From positions 1 to 14,573 of the forward strand of contig CAYJMQ010000051.1 in NCBI GenBank assembly GCA_964371555.1: a DNA stretch of 14,573 nt. The letters run 5' to 3'. The notes below the pieces were generated by a model, which had not been told where the DNA came from, did no database searches, and saw only the letters and a list, made by a program, of their open reading frames with translations. Shown here one piece after another: positions 7,299-14,559 of the stretch. This DNA is from CAYJMQ01 sp964371555. Its GTDB lineage: Bacteria; Bdellovibrionota; JACOXK01; 2-02-FULL-40-11. Position numbers and translations under genes: made by a program. Numbering within the stretch: position 1 is the first letter of the stretch; each line of letters opens with the position of its first letter.

Positions 7299-10200
7299 AC
7301 CCTCTCTCCTTTTTCAGCGCGCGCGTCTTCAATCAGTTCAACATTCAAAGCCAAGCTCCGGAGTTCTTTAACAAGAACATTAAATGATTCTGGAACACCC
7401 GGCTCAAGCACATTTTCTCCTTTAATGATTGACTCATAAATCCTTGTTCTTCCCGCAACATCGTCTGACTTTACCGTCAAAAACTCCTGAAGCGCATAGG
7501 CGCTCCCATAAGCCTCCATTGCCCAAACCTCCATCTCACCAAGTCTCTGCCCGCCAAATTGCGCTTTTCCTCCCAAAGGCTGCTGCGTTACCAGCGAATA
7601 AGGACCGATAGATCGCGCATGGATTTTGTCTTCAACAAGATGATGGAGCTTCATCATATACATGACACCCACCGTCACATCATTGTCAAAGGGATCCCCT
7701 GTGCGCCCATCAAAAAGGGTAATCTGGCCCCTGGAGGGGAGCCCTGCCAGAGACAGATAATTTTTAATCTCTTCTTCCGAAGGTCTCTTAAAAACCGGGC
7801 ATGACAGATAAACCCCGTATTTGAGACTGACGGCCAACTTTTTAAGCTCACGCTCACCCAGCGATTCAATAAGCTCATTCACCGCCTTTGAAGAATAAAT
7901 CTGTTTTAAAAACTTCACGATGTGACTTTTGTTCCACATCTGAAGGTATCCATCTATTTTTTTTCCCAAACCATCTGCCGCCCATCCCAAATGGGTCTCC
8001 AAAATCTGCCCCACATTCATCCGTGAAGGAACGCCTAAGGGATTTAATACAATGTCAACGGCTGTCCCATCCGGAAAATAGGGCATATCTTCTTCAGGAA
8101 GGATTCTTGAAACTACTCCTTTGTTTCCATGACGCCCCGCCATCTTATCCCCAACGGATAATCTTCGCTTCATTGCAACGAAAACTTTTACAATCTTGAT
8201 GACACCCGGTGGAAGTTCATCCCCCTTTTTTAGTTTTTCAATTTTTTCATTGAAAACCGCTTTAACCATTTCTATCTGATTTTCCACACTCTCTATGACT
8301 TTTCTGATCTTTTCTTCCACATTTTTTTCAAGGGGAATATGAACCAAAAGACTATAAGGAATCTGCTCATAGACTTCAGCTGTAATCTTCTCTCCCTTCC
8401 CTAAAATTTTCTCTTTTCCCTGTTTATCAAGAAGTTTGCCTGTCGTTTCTTCTCCCACAATAGTGGTTTTGAGTTTTGTTTTAGCTGTTTCTTTAATGAC
8501 ATCAATTTCAGAATTCATATCCCGTTTGAACTTTGTAATGTCTTCAGACAAAATATTCTTCGCGCGTTCGTCTTTCTCAGCCCCTTCCCTCGAAAAAACC
8601 TGCGCATGAATAACGGTCCCTGATATTCCCGGCGGCACGCGAAGCGAGCTGTCTCTGACATTTCCCGCTTTTTCACCAAATATGGCGCGCAACAATTTCT
8701 CTTCCGGCGACAGCTGCGTTTCTCCCTTTGGTGTTACTTTTCCGACCAAAACATCCCCCGGATTTACTTCAGCCCCAATCCGAATGATGCCGCTGCTATC
8801 CAAATCCTTGAGCGCTTCTTCATTCATGTTGGGGATATCCCGGGTAATTTCCTCTTTTCCAAGTTTTGTATCTCTGGCCACACCCTCAAATTCTTCAATA
8901 TGAATCGATGTAAATGTGTCATTGCGAATCAGTTTTTCACTGATAAGAATCGAATCCTCGAAGTTATATCCCCCCCAGAGCATGAATGCGACCATCACAT
9001 TCTGTCCTAACGCGAGTTCACCCAAATCGGTCGAAGGCCCATCGGCAATCACATCCCCTTTGCGGACATCATCTCCCCGTCTTACAATCGGCTTCTGATT
9101 GATACAGGTATTTTGGTTCGATTTTCGATATTTGATGAGATTATAAATATCAACTTCAGAAGCAGCCGATGATTTTCCTTTGGTGCGCACCACAATGCGA
9201 GACGCATCAACCGATTCCACCACTCCATCATTTCTTGCAATCACTGTCACACCGGAATCTCTCGCCACCACATATTCCATCCCTGTTCCAATAATTGGCG
9301 CAGAGGCCCGAAGCAAAGGCACTGCCTGACGCTGCATGTTCGATCCCATCAATGCCCGATTGGCGTCATCATTTTCAAGAAATGGAACCATGGAAGCGGC
9401 AACACTGACGAGTTGACTTGGTGAAACATCCATCAGTGAAATTTCGGAAGGGGCGACCATCGTTGCCTCTCCCTCGCGACGGGCCGAAACCAGACTTTCC
9501 ACAAAATGTCCATCTTTTGACAGAGGGGCATTGGCCTGCGCAATCGCGTATTTTTCTTCATCAAGCGCTGACAAATAAACAACGTCATCGCTCACTTTGC
9601 CATTTTTAGCTTTAAAATAAGGAGTTTCAATAAATCCAAAATCATTTACACGCGCGTAGGTGCTGAGCGACGCAATCAATCCGATGTTTGGACCTTCAGG
9701 AGTTTCAATCGGACAAATCCGGCCATAGTGTGTCGAATGAACATCCCTGACTTCAAAGCCTGCCCTTTCACGGGTCAGCCCCCCAGGCCCCAATGCTGAA
9801 AGCCGTCTCTTATGTGTCACCTCTGAAAGGGGATTTGTCTGATCCATAAATTGGGAAAGTTGCGAGCTTCCAAAGAATTCTTTGATAGCCGCGCTGACTG
9901 GTTTTGCATTGATGAGATCGTGAGGCATCAGTGTCTCGATTTCCTGAAGTGACATTCGTTCCCGAATCGCACGCTCCATCCGAACAAGCCCCACGCGGAA
10001 CTGATTTTCGACGAGTTCTCCAACGGGCCGCACCCGGCGATTTCCCAGGTGATCGATATCATCAATCATTCCAATGCCATTTTTAAGATCAATGAGATGC
10101 TTGACCGTTACCAGGATATCCTCCTTCGTAAGGATGGCCACATCGAGCGGCACATTGATATTAAATTTATGGTTGATTTTCAGGCGGCCTACTTTGGATA

Positions 10201-11419
10201 AATCATATCTTTCAGGATTAAAAAAGAGACTGTTAAAATAGGCCTTTGCTGTTTCTAAAGTAGGGGGTTCGCCAGGACGCATCTTTTTATAAATTTCAAG
10301 AATGGCTTCATCTGTGCTTGAAATCTTATCTAAAACCAGCGTTTCACGCAGATAAGGCCCGACATTAAGCCCGTCAATATAAAGAACCTTAATTTCCTCA
10401 ACGTCATGTTTCCTGACAAGTTTAATTTTTTCAGTCGTAAGCTGTTCATTGCACTCCAAAAGCACTTCACCCGATTTACGATCGGCGACATCAAACGCGG
10501 AAATTTTCGTAAGAACCTCTTCTTCAGTAATAGGAACCCTTTTGATATGCGCTTTTTTTAGCTCCTCAATAACCTCTTTTGTAAATTTCCGATTCTTCCT
10601 GACAAGCACTTGCCCCGTTTTTGGATGCTTAATGTCGGTATCCGAACGAAGTCCAACCATCAGACCATATTCAAGGCTTTTAAAATATTTTCCATCTTCG
10701 AAATAAATGGTTTCCGTATGATAAAAATATTTGAGCAATTCCTCCGTGGAATAGCCAAGCCCCCTCAGGAAAACCGTCCCATAAATTTTTCTCCGGCGAT
10801 CGATTCTGACATAGAGAATATCTTTATGGTCGAATTCAAAATCGAGCCAGGAGCCGCGATAGGGAATCACACGGGCAGAATAGAGAAGCTTCCGACTCGA
10901 ATGCGTCTTTCCATTATCATGATTAAAGAAGACACCCGGCGACCGATGAAGTTGGCTCACAACCACACGCTCTGTTCCATTCACAACAAAAGAACCCGTC
11001 TCGGTCATCAATGGAATCTCACCCAGATAGACATCCTGCTCTTTTACATCACGAATGCTGCGGGTATTGGTCTCTTGATTGACATCCCAAACGATCAGCC
11101 TGACCGTAATTTTTAACGGGGCGGCATAGGTCATCCCCCGATCACGACATTCATCAACATCATATTTCGGCTTTTCAAGATAATATCTGACAAATTCAAG
11201 GGAAGCTGTTTTGTCAAAATCATAGATCGGAAAAACCGATTTAAACACAGCCTGCAATCCGCTGGTTTTACGCGCATCCGGTTCTAAATCCGCCTGTAAG
11301 AAAAGCTCATACGATCTTTTCTGGACATCGATAAGATTTGGGAGTTCTATTTCCTTTTTTTCTTTGGCAAGGTTGTGTCGATAGCGCCTATTCGACGCAA
11401 AAGAAAAAGACTGTATCAT
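7295..11419 (-). CDS. rpoB: DNA-directed RNA polymerase subunit beta
   Basis: 1374 aa, slightly longer than E. coli RpoB (1342). It is the catalytic partner of RpoC and the target of rifamycins. The rifampicin pocket is wild type by comparison with E. coli: QFMDQ with D526, THKRR with H536, and S541 (E. coli D516, H526, S531; offset +10). GDKMAGRHGNKG with K1092 and K1100 supplies the conserved active-site lysines. The charged, helix-rich segment at roughly 950-1070 corresponds to the large C-terminal-half insertion of proteobacterial beta. The C-terminal RLGEMEVWAMEAYGS clamp region is intact. ATG 11419 has AGAGGGGTGA just upstream. A 53-nt spacer with an imperfect hairpin separates it from rplL, and the gene ends in a 4-nt overlap with rpoC. 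The domain build favours a proteobacterial or related host. Confidence 0.98.
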   Translation of the reverse strand: MIQSFSFASNRRYRHNLAKEKKEIELPNLIDVQKRSYELFLQADLEPDARKTSGLQAVFKSVFPIYDFDKTASLEFVRYYLEKPKYDVDECRDRGMTYAAPLKITVRLIVWDVNQETNTRSIRDVKEQDVYLGEIPLMTETGSFVVNGTERVVVSQLHRSPGVFFNHDNGKTHSSRKLLYSARVIPYRGSWLDFEFDHKDILYVRIDRRRKIYGTVFLRGLGYSTEELLKYFYHTETIYFEDGKYFKSLEYGLMVGLRSDTDIKHPKTGQVLVRKNRKFTKEVIEELKKAHIKRVPITEEEVLTKISAFDVADRKSGEVLLECNEQLTTEKIKLVRKHDVEEIKVLYIDGLNVGPYLRETLVLDKISSTDEAILEIYKKMRPGEPPTLETAKAYFNSLFFNPERYDLSKVGRLKINHKFNINVPLDVAILTKEDILVTVKHLIDLKNGIGMIDDIDHLGNRRVRPVGELVENQFRVGLVRMERAIRERMSLQEIETLMPHDLINAKPVSAAIKEFFGSSQLSQFMDQTNPLSEVTHKRRLSALGPGGLTRERAGFEVRDVHSTHYGRICPIETPEGPNIGLIASLSTYARVNDFGFIETPYFKAKNGKVSDDVVYLSALDEEKYAIAQANAPLSKDGHFVESLVSARREGEATMVAPSEISLMDVSPSQLVSVAASMVPFLENDDANRALMGSNMQRQAVPLLRASAPIIGTGMEYVVARDSGVTVIARNDGVVESVDASRIVVRTKGKSSAASEVDIYNLIKYRKSNQNTCINQKPIVRRGDDVRKGDVIADGPSTDLGELALGQNVMVAFMLWGGYNFEDSILISEKLIRNDTFTSIHIEEFEGVARDTKLGKEEITRDIPNMNEEALKDLDSSGIIRIGAEVNPGDVLVGKVTPKGETQLSPEEKLLRAIFGEKAGNVRDSSLRVPPGISGTVIHAQVFSREGAEKDERAKNILSEDITKFKRDMNSEIDVIKETAKTKLKTTIVGEETTGKLLDKQGKEKILGKGEKITAEVYEQIPYSLLVHIPLEKNVEEKIRKVIESVENQIEMVKAVFNEKIEKLKKGDELPPGVIKIVKVFVAMKRRLSVGDKMAGRHGNKGVVSRILPEEDMPYFPDGTAVDIVLNPLGVPSRMNVGQILETHLGWAADGLGKKIDGYLQMWNKSHIVKFLKQIYSSKAVNELIESLGERELKKLAVSLKYGVYLSCPVFKRPSEEEIKNYLSLAGLPSRGQITLFDGRTGDPFDNDVTVGVMYMMKLHHLVEDKIHARSIGPYSLVTQQPLGGKAQFGGQRLGEMEVWAMEAYGSAYALQEFLTVKSDDVAGRTRIYESIIKGENVLEPGVPESFNVLVKELRSLALNVELIEDARAEKGERV
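7306..7311 (-). promoter_or_regulatory. Shine-Dalgarno of rpoC inside the rpoB 3' end
   Basis: AAGGAG lies 7 nt before ATG 7298. It is read as part of the Lys-Gly-Glu codons (AAA-GGA-GAG) near the RpoB C-terminus (AEKGERV), so the rpoB ribosome crosses it just before terminating at the overlapping ATGA. Confidence 0.75.
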
Positions 11420-11433
11420 GTCACCCCTCTTTT

Positions 11434-11465
11434 CAGCGGTTCACTATTTTTAAAAAAACCCACTG
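11434..11465 (-). repeat. Imperfect hairpin in the rplL-rpoB spacer
   Basis: On the transcript, CAGUGGGUU (11465-11457) can pair with AACCGCUG (11441-11434): eight pairs including one G-U, with one bulged G. The loop contains a self-complementary TTTTTAAAAA. The stem ends 3 nt before AGAGGGG, the rpoB ribosome binding site, and no U-tract follows, so it is not a full terminator. In E. coli the rplL-rpoB gap holds a partial attenuator and an RNase III cut site that lower rpoBC expression relative to the L12 genes. A similar role here is inferred from position only. Confidence 0.45.
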
Positions 11466-11472
11466 TTTATAT

Positions 11473-11859
11473 TTACTTAATTTCTACTTTGGCGCCCGCC
11501 GCCTCAAGTTTCTTTTTCAACTCTTCAGCCGTCTTTTTATCCACACCTTCTTTTAAGACCTTTGGCGCGCCTTCGACGAGATCTTTTGCTTCTTTAAGTC
11601 CGAGATTTGTTACAGCCCTGACCTCTTTAATAACGCCGATTTTATTCGCTCCTGAAGAAGCCAAAACAACCGTAAATTCGGTCTGTTCTTCCTGAGCTGC
11701 CGCCGCCGCGGCTGCGCCCCCGCCCGCCGCATGAACTGAAACAGGCGCTTGTGCGGTAACTCCAAATTTTTGCTCAAGCTCTTTCACAAAATTTGAAAGA
11801 TCAAGAACCGACATATTGGAAATAAAAGAGACGACATCCTCTTTTGTAATGTTTACCAT
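11473..11859 (-). CDS. rplL: 50S ribosomal protein L7/L12
   Basis: 128 aa. It is the multicopy stalk protein that recruits and stimulates translation GTPases such as EF-G and EF-Tu. The expected three parts are visible: a helical dimerising N-terminal domain that binds L10 (about 1-33), an Ala/Gly-rich flexible hinge (about 36-58), and a globular factor-binding C-terminal domain containing KIGVIKEVRAVTNLGLKEAK (73-92). ATG 11859 is preceded by the strongest ribosome binding site of the ribosomal protein genes here (AAGGAGGT). This fits the need for several copies of L12 per ribosome while the neighbours need one. It lies 9 nt after rplJ and 53 nt before rpoB. Confidence 0.97.
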   Translation of the reverse strand: MVNITKEDVVSFISNMSVLDLSNFVKELEQKFGVTAQAPVSVHAAGGGAAAAAAAQEEQTEFTVVLASSGANKIGVIKEVRAVTNLGLKEAKDLVEGAPKVLKEGVDKKTAEELKKKLEAAGAKVEIK

Positions 11860-11862
11860 GTG

Positions 11863-11870
11863 ACCTCCTT
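11863..11870 (-). promoter_or_regulatory. Shine-Dalgarno of rplL
   Basis: AAGGAGGT is a full-length match to the 16S anti-Shine-Dalgarno, overlapping the rplJ stop codon (TAA-GGAGGT) and 3 nt before ATG 11859. Its strength compared with the neighbours suggests translational boosting of L12. Confidence 0.8.
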
Positions 11871-12396
11871 AACTTTGTCCTTTTTTTTGTTCGACCGCTT
11901 TTAACACATAGATAAGCTCTCGCGGGACCGCGGTCAGCAGATTGAGAAATGCCCTAAGAGGGGCAGCCAACGTCCCTACGCATTTTGCCATCAGGATCTC
12001 TCTCGACGGGAGCTTAGCTAATTCTTTAATCTCATTAATGGAAATTTTATAATTGTCAAGGAGCCCGGTTCGAATTTTTAAAGGGGCATCCCCTTTCTCG
12101 AAACCGACAATGACTTTCGCGGCGGCCGCCATATCTTTTAATCCAAAAACAGATGCCAACGGTCCTTTAAAATCATCGCTTAAAACTTTTTCAATCTGAG
12201 TCCCTTCCAATGCTTTCTTCACCAATTTGTTTTTAAAAACTTTAAGCTCTCCCCCTTTTTCTCTTACCTCCCGGCGAAGGCGCGTCATATCAGCCACGGT
12301 CAATCCATGATATTCAAAAACCAGAAGCCCTTGGGAAGATTTCAATTTATCGCGAAATTGAGAAACAATGGCTTCCTTTTGGGTTTTTGTAATCAT
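11869..12396 (-). CDS. rplJ: 50S ribosomal protein L10
   Basis: 175 aa. It is the stalk base that anchors L12 dimers through its C-terminal helix and binds 23S rRNA through its N-terminal domain. The N-terminal region with FEYHGLTVADMTRLRREVR (27-45) and the following FKNKLVKKAL match the family, and the C-terminal PLRAFLNLL...LIYVLKAVEQKK helix is present. ATG 12396 overlaps the rplA TGA as ATGA, with GGAGG 7 nt upstream inside the last codons of rplA. In E. coli L10 represses its own operon by binding a leader in a long rplA-rplJ spacer. There is no spacer here, so that site is either absent or buried in rplA. It is followed after 9 nt by rplL. Confidence 0.96.
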   Translation of the reverse strand: MITKTQKEAIVSQFRDKLKSSQGLLVFEYHGLTVADMTRLRREVREKGGELKVFKNKLVKKALEGTQIEKVLSDDFKGPLASVFGLKDMAAAAKVIVGFEKGDAPLKIRTGLLDNYKISINEIKELAKLPSREILMAKCVGTLAAPLRAFLNLLTAVPRELIYVLKAVEQKKGQS

Positions 12397-13118
12397 GCGG
12401 CTTCCTCCGCCTCCTCTTCTGAAAGAGCGGTCAAACTCTGTGTATCAACCCGGATACCCGGACTTTGAGTTGAAGAAAGAGCAACACTTTTTAAATAAAT
12501 CCCCTTGGCGCCCGCCGGTTTCTGTTTCACAACTGCCGCAACCAACGCACGAAAATTATCTGAAAGCTTCTCCTGGCCAAATGAAATTTTCCCAATAGCT
12601 GTATGAATAATCCCAGCCTTATCAATCGCAAATTCAATTTTTCCTTTCTTTTCATTTTGAACCGCCCTGCCAACTTCGAATGTTACTGTGCCAAGTTTCG
12701 GATTTGGCATCAGCCCCCGGGGTCCCAAAATTTTTCCCAACTGACTGACCGTCCCCATCATATCGGGTGTGGCGATAACCTTATCAAAGTCGAGCCATCC
12801 TTTCTGAATTTTTTCGATAAGATCATTTGCCCCAACATAATCGGCGCCCTGCTGTTCGGCCTCTCTTTCTTTTTCACCTTTTGCAAAAACCAAAACCCTG
12901 ACTTTCTTCCCTGTTCCGTGCGGAAGGACAACAGCGCCGCGAACCTGCTGATCTGACTGCTTGGGATCTACCCCAAGACGAATTGAAACATCGAGCGCCT
13001 CATCAAATTTCGAATGCGGCATATTGAGAAGGATCTGAATGGCCTCCTTAAATAAATATTTTTTGGACACCTCAATTTTTTTAAGCTGCTCGCGATATTT
13101 TTTCGATCTCTTCATCAT
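12393..13118 (-). CDS. rplA: 50S ribosomal protein L1
   Basis: 241 aa, slightly longer than the usual ~230-235. It binds 23S rRNA at the mobile L1 stalk, which guides deacylated tRNA out of the E site. The conserved block LGKILGPRGLMPNPKLGTVT is clear, as are SKFDEALDVSIRLGVDPK and the VRGAVVLPHGTGK strand. The extra length is a short acidic tail, SEEEAEEAA, whose codons contain the rplJ ribosome binding site. ATG 13118 overlaps the rplK TGA (ATGATG). A second ATG follows at 13115, so the protein may start MMKRSKK or MKRSKK; only a weak TGGGGA lies upstream, which points to translational coupling with rplK. In E. coli L1 also represses the L11-L1 mRNA; I could not identify such a target here. 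Confidence 0.96.
   Translation of the reverse strand: MMKRSKKYREQLKKIEVSKKYLFKEAIQILLNMPHSKFDEALDVSIRLGVDPKQSDQQVRGAVVLPHGTGKKVRVLVFAKGEKEREAEQQGADYVGANDLIEKIQKGWLDFDKVIATPDMMGTVSQLGKILGPRGLMPNPKLGTVTFEVGRAVQNEKKGKIEFAIDKAGIIHTAIGKISFGQEKLSDNFRALVAAVVKQKPAGAKGIYLKSVALSSTQSPGIRVDTQSLTALSEEEAEEAA
12404..12408 (-). promoter_or_regulatory. Shine-Dalgarno of rplJ inside rplA
   Basis: GGAGG lies 7 nt before ATG 12396. It is written in the Glu/Ala codons (GCG-GAG-GAA) that form the acidic C-terminal tail of L1, so the same bases serve coding and initiation. Confidence 0.7.
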
Positions 13119-13552
13119 ACAATATCAATCCCCATGCTTCTGGCTGTCCCGCAGACCGTTTTAACAGCCGCTTCAACAGAGGTGCAGTTTAAATCTTTGA
13201 GTTTCAGCTCGGCTATTTTTTTCACCTGGTCTATTGTCAATTTTCCAACTTTATTTTTGTTCGGCTCGCCCGATCCCTTAATAACACCTGCCGCCTTTTT
13301 CAGAAGATCAGATGCAGGGGGTGTTTTCGTAATAAATGTAAATGAACGATCCTGATAAACCGTAATCACGACCGGAATAATCATTCCCGCGTCTTTCTCG
13401 GTTTTCGCGTTAAACTGCTTGCAGAATTCCATAATATTGACCCCCTGCTGACCTAAAGCGGGTCCGACAGGCGGCGCAGGATTTGCTTTTCCCGCAGGAA
13501 TCTGCAATTTCACCTCGGCAACTATTTTTTTCTTTTTCGCTGGCGCAGCCAT
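13115..13552 (-). CDS. rplK: 50S ribosomal protein L11
   Basis: 145 aa, the usual length. It binds the GTPase-associated centre of 23S rRNA with L10/L12 and is needed for RelA-type stringent signalling in bacteria that have it. The diagnostic N-terminal domain LQIPAGKANPAPPVGPALGQ (16-35) holds the proline-rich stretch (P25, P27, P28) where thiostrepton resistance changes occur; it looks normal. The C-terminal rRNA-binding domain with LKDLNCTSVEAAVKTVCGTA is complete and ends GTARSMGIDIV. ATG 13552 is preceded by GAAGG. It sits 16 nt after nusG and overlaps rplA by 4 nt. Confidence 0.97.
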   Translation of the reverse strand: MAAPAKKKKIVAEVKLQIPAGKANPAPPVGPALGQQGVNIMEFCKQFNAKTEKDAGMIIPVVITVYQDRSFTFITKTPPASDLLKKAAGVIKGSGEPNKNKVGKLTIDQVKKIAELKLKDLNCTSVEAAVKTVCGTARSMGIDIV

Positions 13553-13568
13553 GCCCTTCTTTTAACTC

Positions 13569-14159
13569 CTAACGTTTTTCTACCTGGGCAAAATCAAGTT
13601 CAACCGGTGTTGAACGCCCAAAAATACTGACCAAAACCTTAACCTTCGCTTTTTCAGGCTTCACCTCTTCGACGACGCCATTAAAATTCGTAAATGGGCC
13701 ATCAATGACCCGGACATTGTCTCCGGCTGAAAAATCAGCGCTCGGTTTCGCGCGCAATGTCCCCTGTTCAATCTGAGAAGTCAATCGCGCAATTTCCTCG
13801 TCTGGGACTGCAGGGGGATGCATTGAGTTGCCAATGAATCCCGTGATTTTGGGTGTGTTTTTAACAACGTGCCATGTTTTATTGATGAGAACCATTCGAA
13901 TCAAAAGATACCCTGGAAAAAAACGCCGCTTCGATGCCTTCTTCTCACCCTTAATCATTTCAACAACATTTTCCGATGGAACAAGGATTTCAGAAAAAAA
14001 CGTTTCCATTTTATTCGCTTTAATTCTATCAAGCAGCGCTTTCTTTGCTTTCTCCTCAAAACCTGAATAGGTATGAACAACATACCATTTCATCTCTTTT
14101 TGAAGATCGATCTCTTTTTCTTCTTCTGGCGGAGACTTTTTTTCCGTTTCAGCTACCAT
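13569..14159 (-). CDS. nusG: Transcription termination/antitermination protein NusG
   Basis: 196 aa. It binds RNA polymerase at the clamp, raises elongation rate, and links it to Rho or to ribosomal protein S10. The NGN domain starts at MKWYVVHTYSGFEEKAKKAL (23-42) and includes the signature RFFPGYLLIRM (79-89) and KNTPKITGFIG (100-110). The KOW domain FSAGDNVRVIDGPFTNFNG is at 143-161. With start ATG 14159 there is a charged, Glu/Lys-rich extension of 22 residues before the usual start. AAAGGTG about 7 nt upstream supports it, although it means an 11-nt overlap with secE. The internal ATG at 14093 would give a family-typical 174-aa protein. It is followed after 16 nt by rplK. Confidence 0.95.
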   Translation of the reverse strand: MVAETEKKSPPEEEKEIDLQKEMKWYVVHTYSGFEEKAKKALLDRIKANKMETFFSEILVPSENVVEMIKGEKKASKRRFFPGYLLIRMVLINKTWHVVKNTPKITGFIGNSMHPPAVPDEEIARLTSQIEQGTLRAKPSADFSAGDNVRVIDGPFTNFNGVVEEVKPEKAKVKVLVSIFGRSTPVELDFAQVEKR

Positions 14160-14532
14160 AGTTCAGCACCTTTTGAATGACAAATGACCAAAGCGAATCG
14201 ACAATAAAAAGCAATACGGCTGAAATCAAAACAGCGACAATAACAGCCACCGTCGCGGCCGAAACTTCTTTTTGCGCAGGCCATGTCACCTTTTTAAGTT
14301 CGGCTACAACCTCCGTCACATACGCGTTTGATTTTTCATGCCGATAAAACCCAAAGAACAACGCAATTGTAAGAATAATGGGTAACAAACGAAAAATATT
14401 TTCGACAATTTCTCCATACGCAAAAAGATCAAAATATCCCGCAACTCCTGTAAATAACTTGCTTAAAACGAGCCACGCTATCACAGCGAAAATTAGAAAG
14501 CAACTGAAAACAATTTTTTTGTGCTCTGTCAT
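14149..14532 (-). CDS. secE: Preprotein translocase subunit SecE
   Basis: 127 aa from ATG 14532. It is the clamp-like essential partner of SecY in the inner-membrane SecYEG channel. Three hydrophobic helices are visible: about 7-24, 46-63 and 93-113. The conserved amphipathic region EVVAELKKVTWPAQKEVSAAT (about 74-94) precedes the last helix and identifies the family. The three-helix form resembles E. coli SecE (also 127 aa); most other bacteria have a single helix. A TTG at 14547 in frame would add 5 residues (MVSYI). Neither start has a visible Shine-Dalgarno, so I preferred the ATG. It lies 27 nt after the 3' end of tRNA-Trp and overlaps nusG by 11 nt. No rpmG lies between tRNA and secE. 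Confidence 0.93.
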   Translation of the reverse strand: MTEHKKIVFSCFLIFAVIAWLVLSKLFTGVAGYFDLFAYGEIVENIFRLLPIILTIALFFGFYRHEKSNAYVTEVVAELKKVTWPAQKEVSAATVAVIVAVLISAVLLFIVDSLWSFVIQKVLNYGS

Positions 14533-14559
14533 AATGTATGAAACCAAAAGGGAGCGGTC

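Noticed and set aside
10610..11116. 168-codon open frame on the plus strand within rpoB
   Set aside because: It is the antisense of a highly conserved part of RpoB, with no ribosome binding site and no recognisable family. Low-complexity shadow frames of this size are expected opposite a 4-kb gene.
14533..14547. TTG at 14547 as the secE start (132 aa)
   Set aside because: No Shine-Dalgarno supports it, and ATG 14532 gives a normal MTEHKK-type N-terminus. It is not excluded, because neither start has a ribosome binding site.
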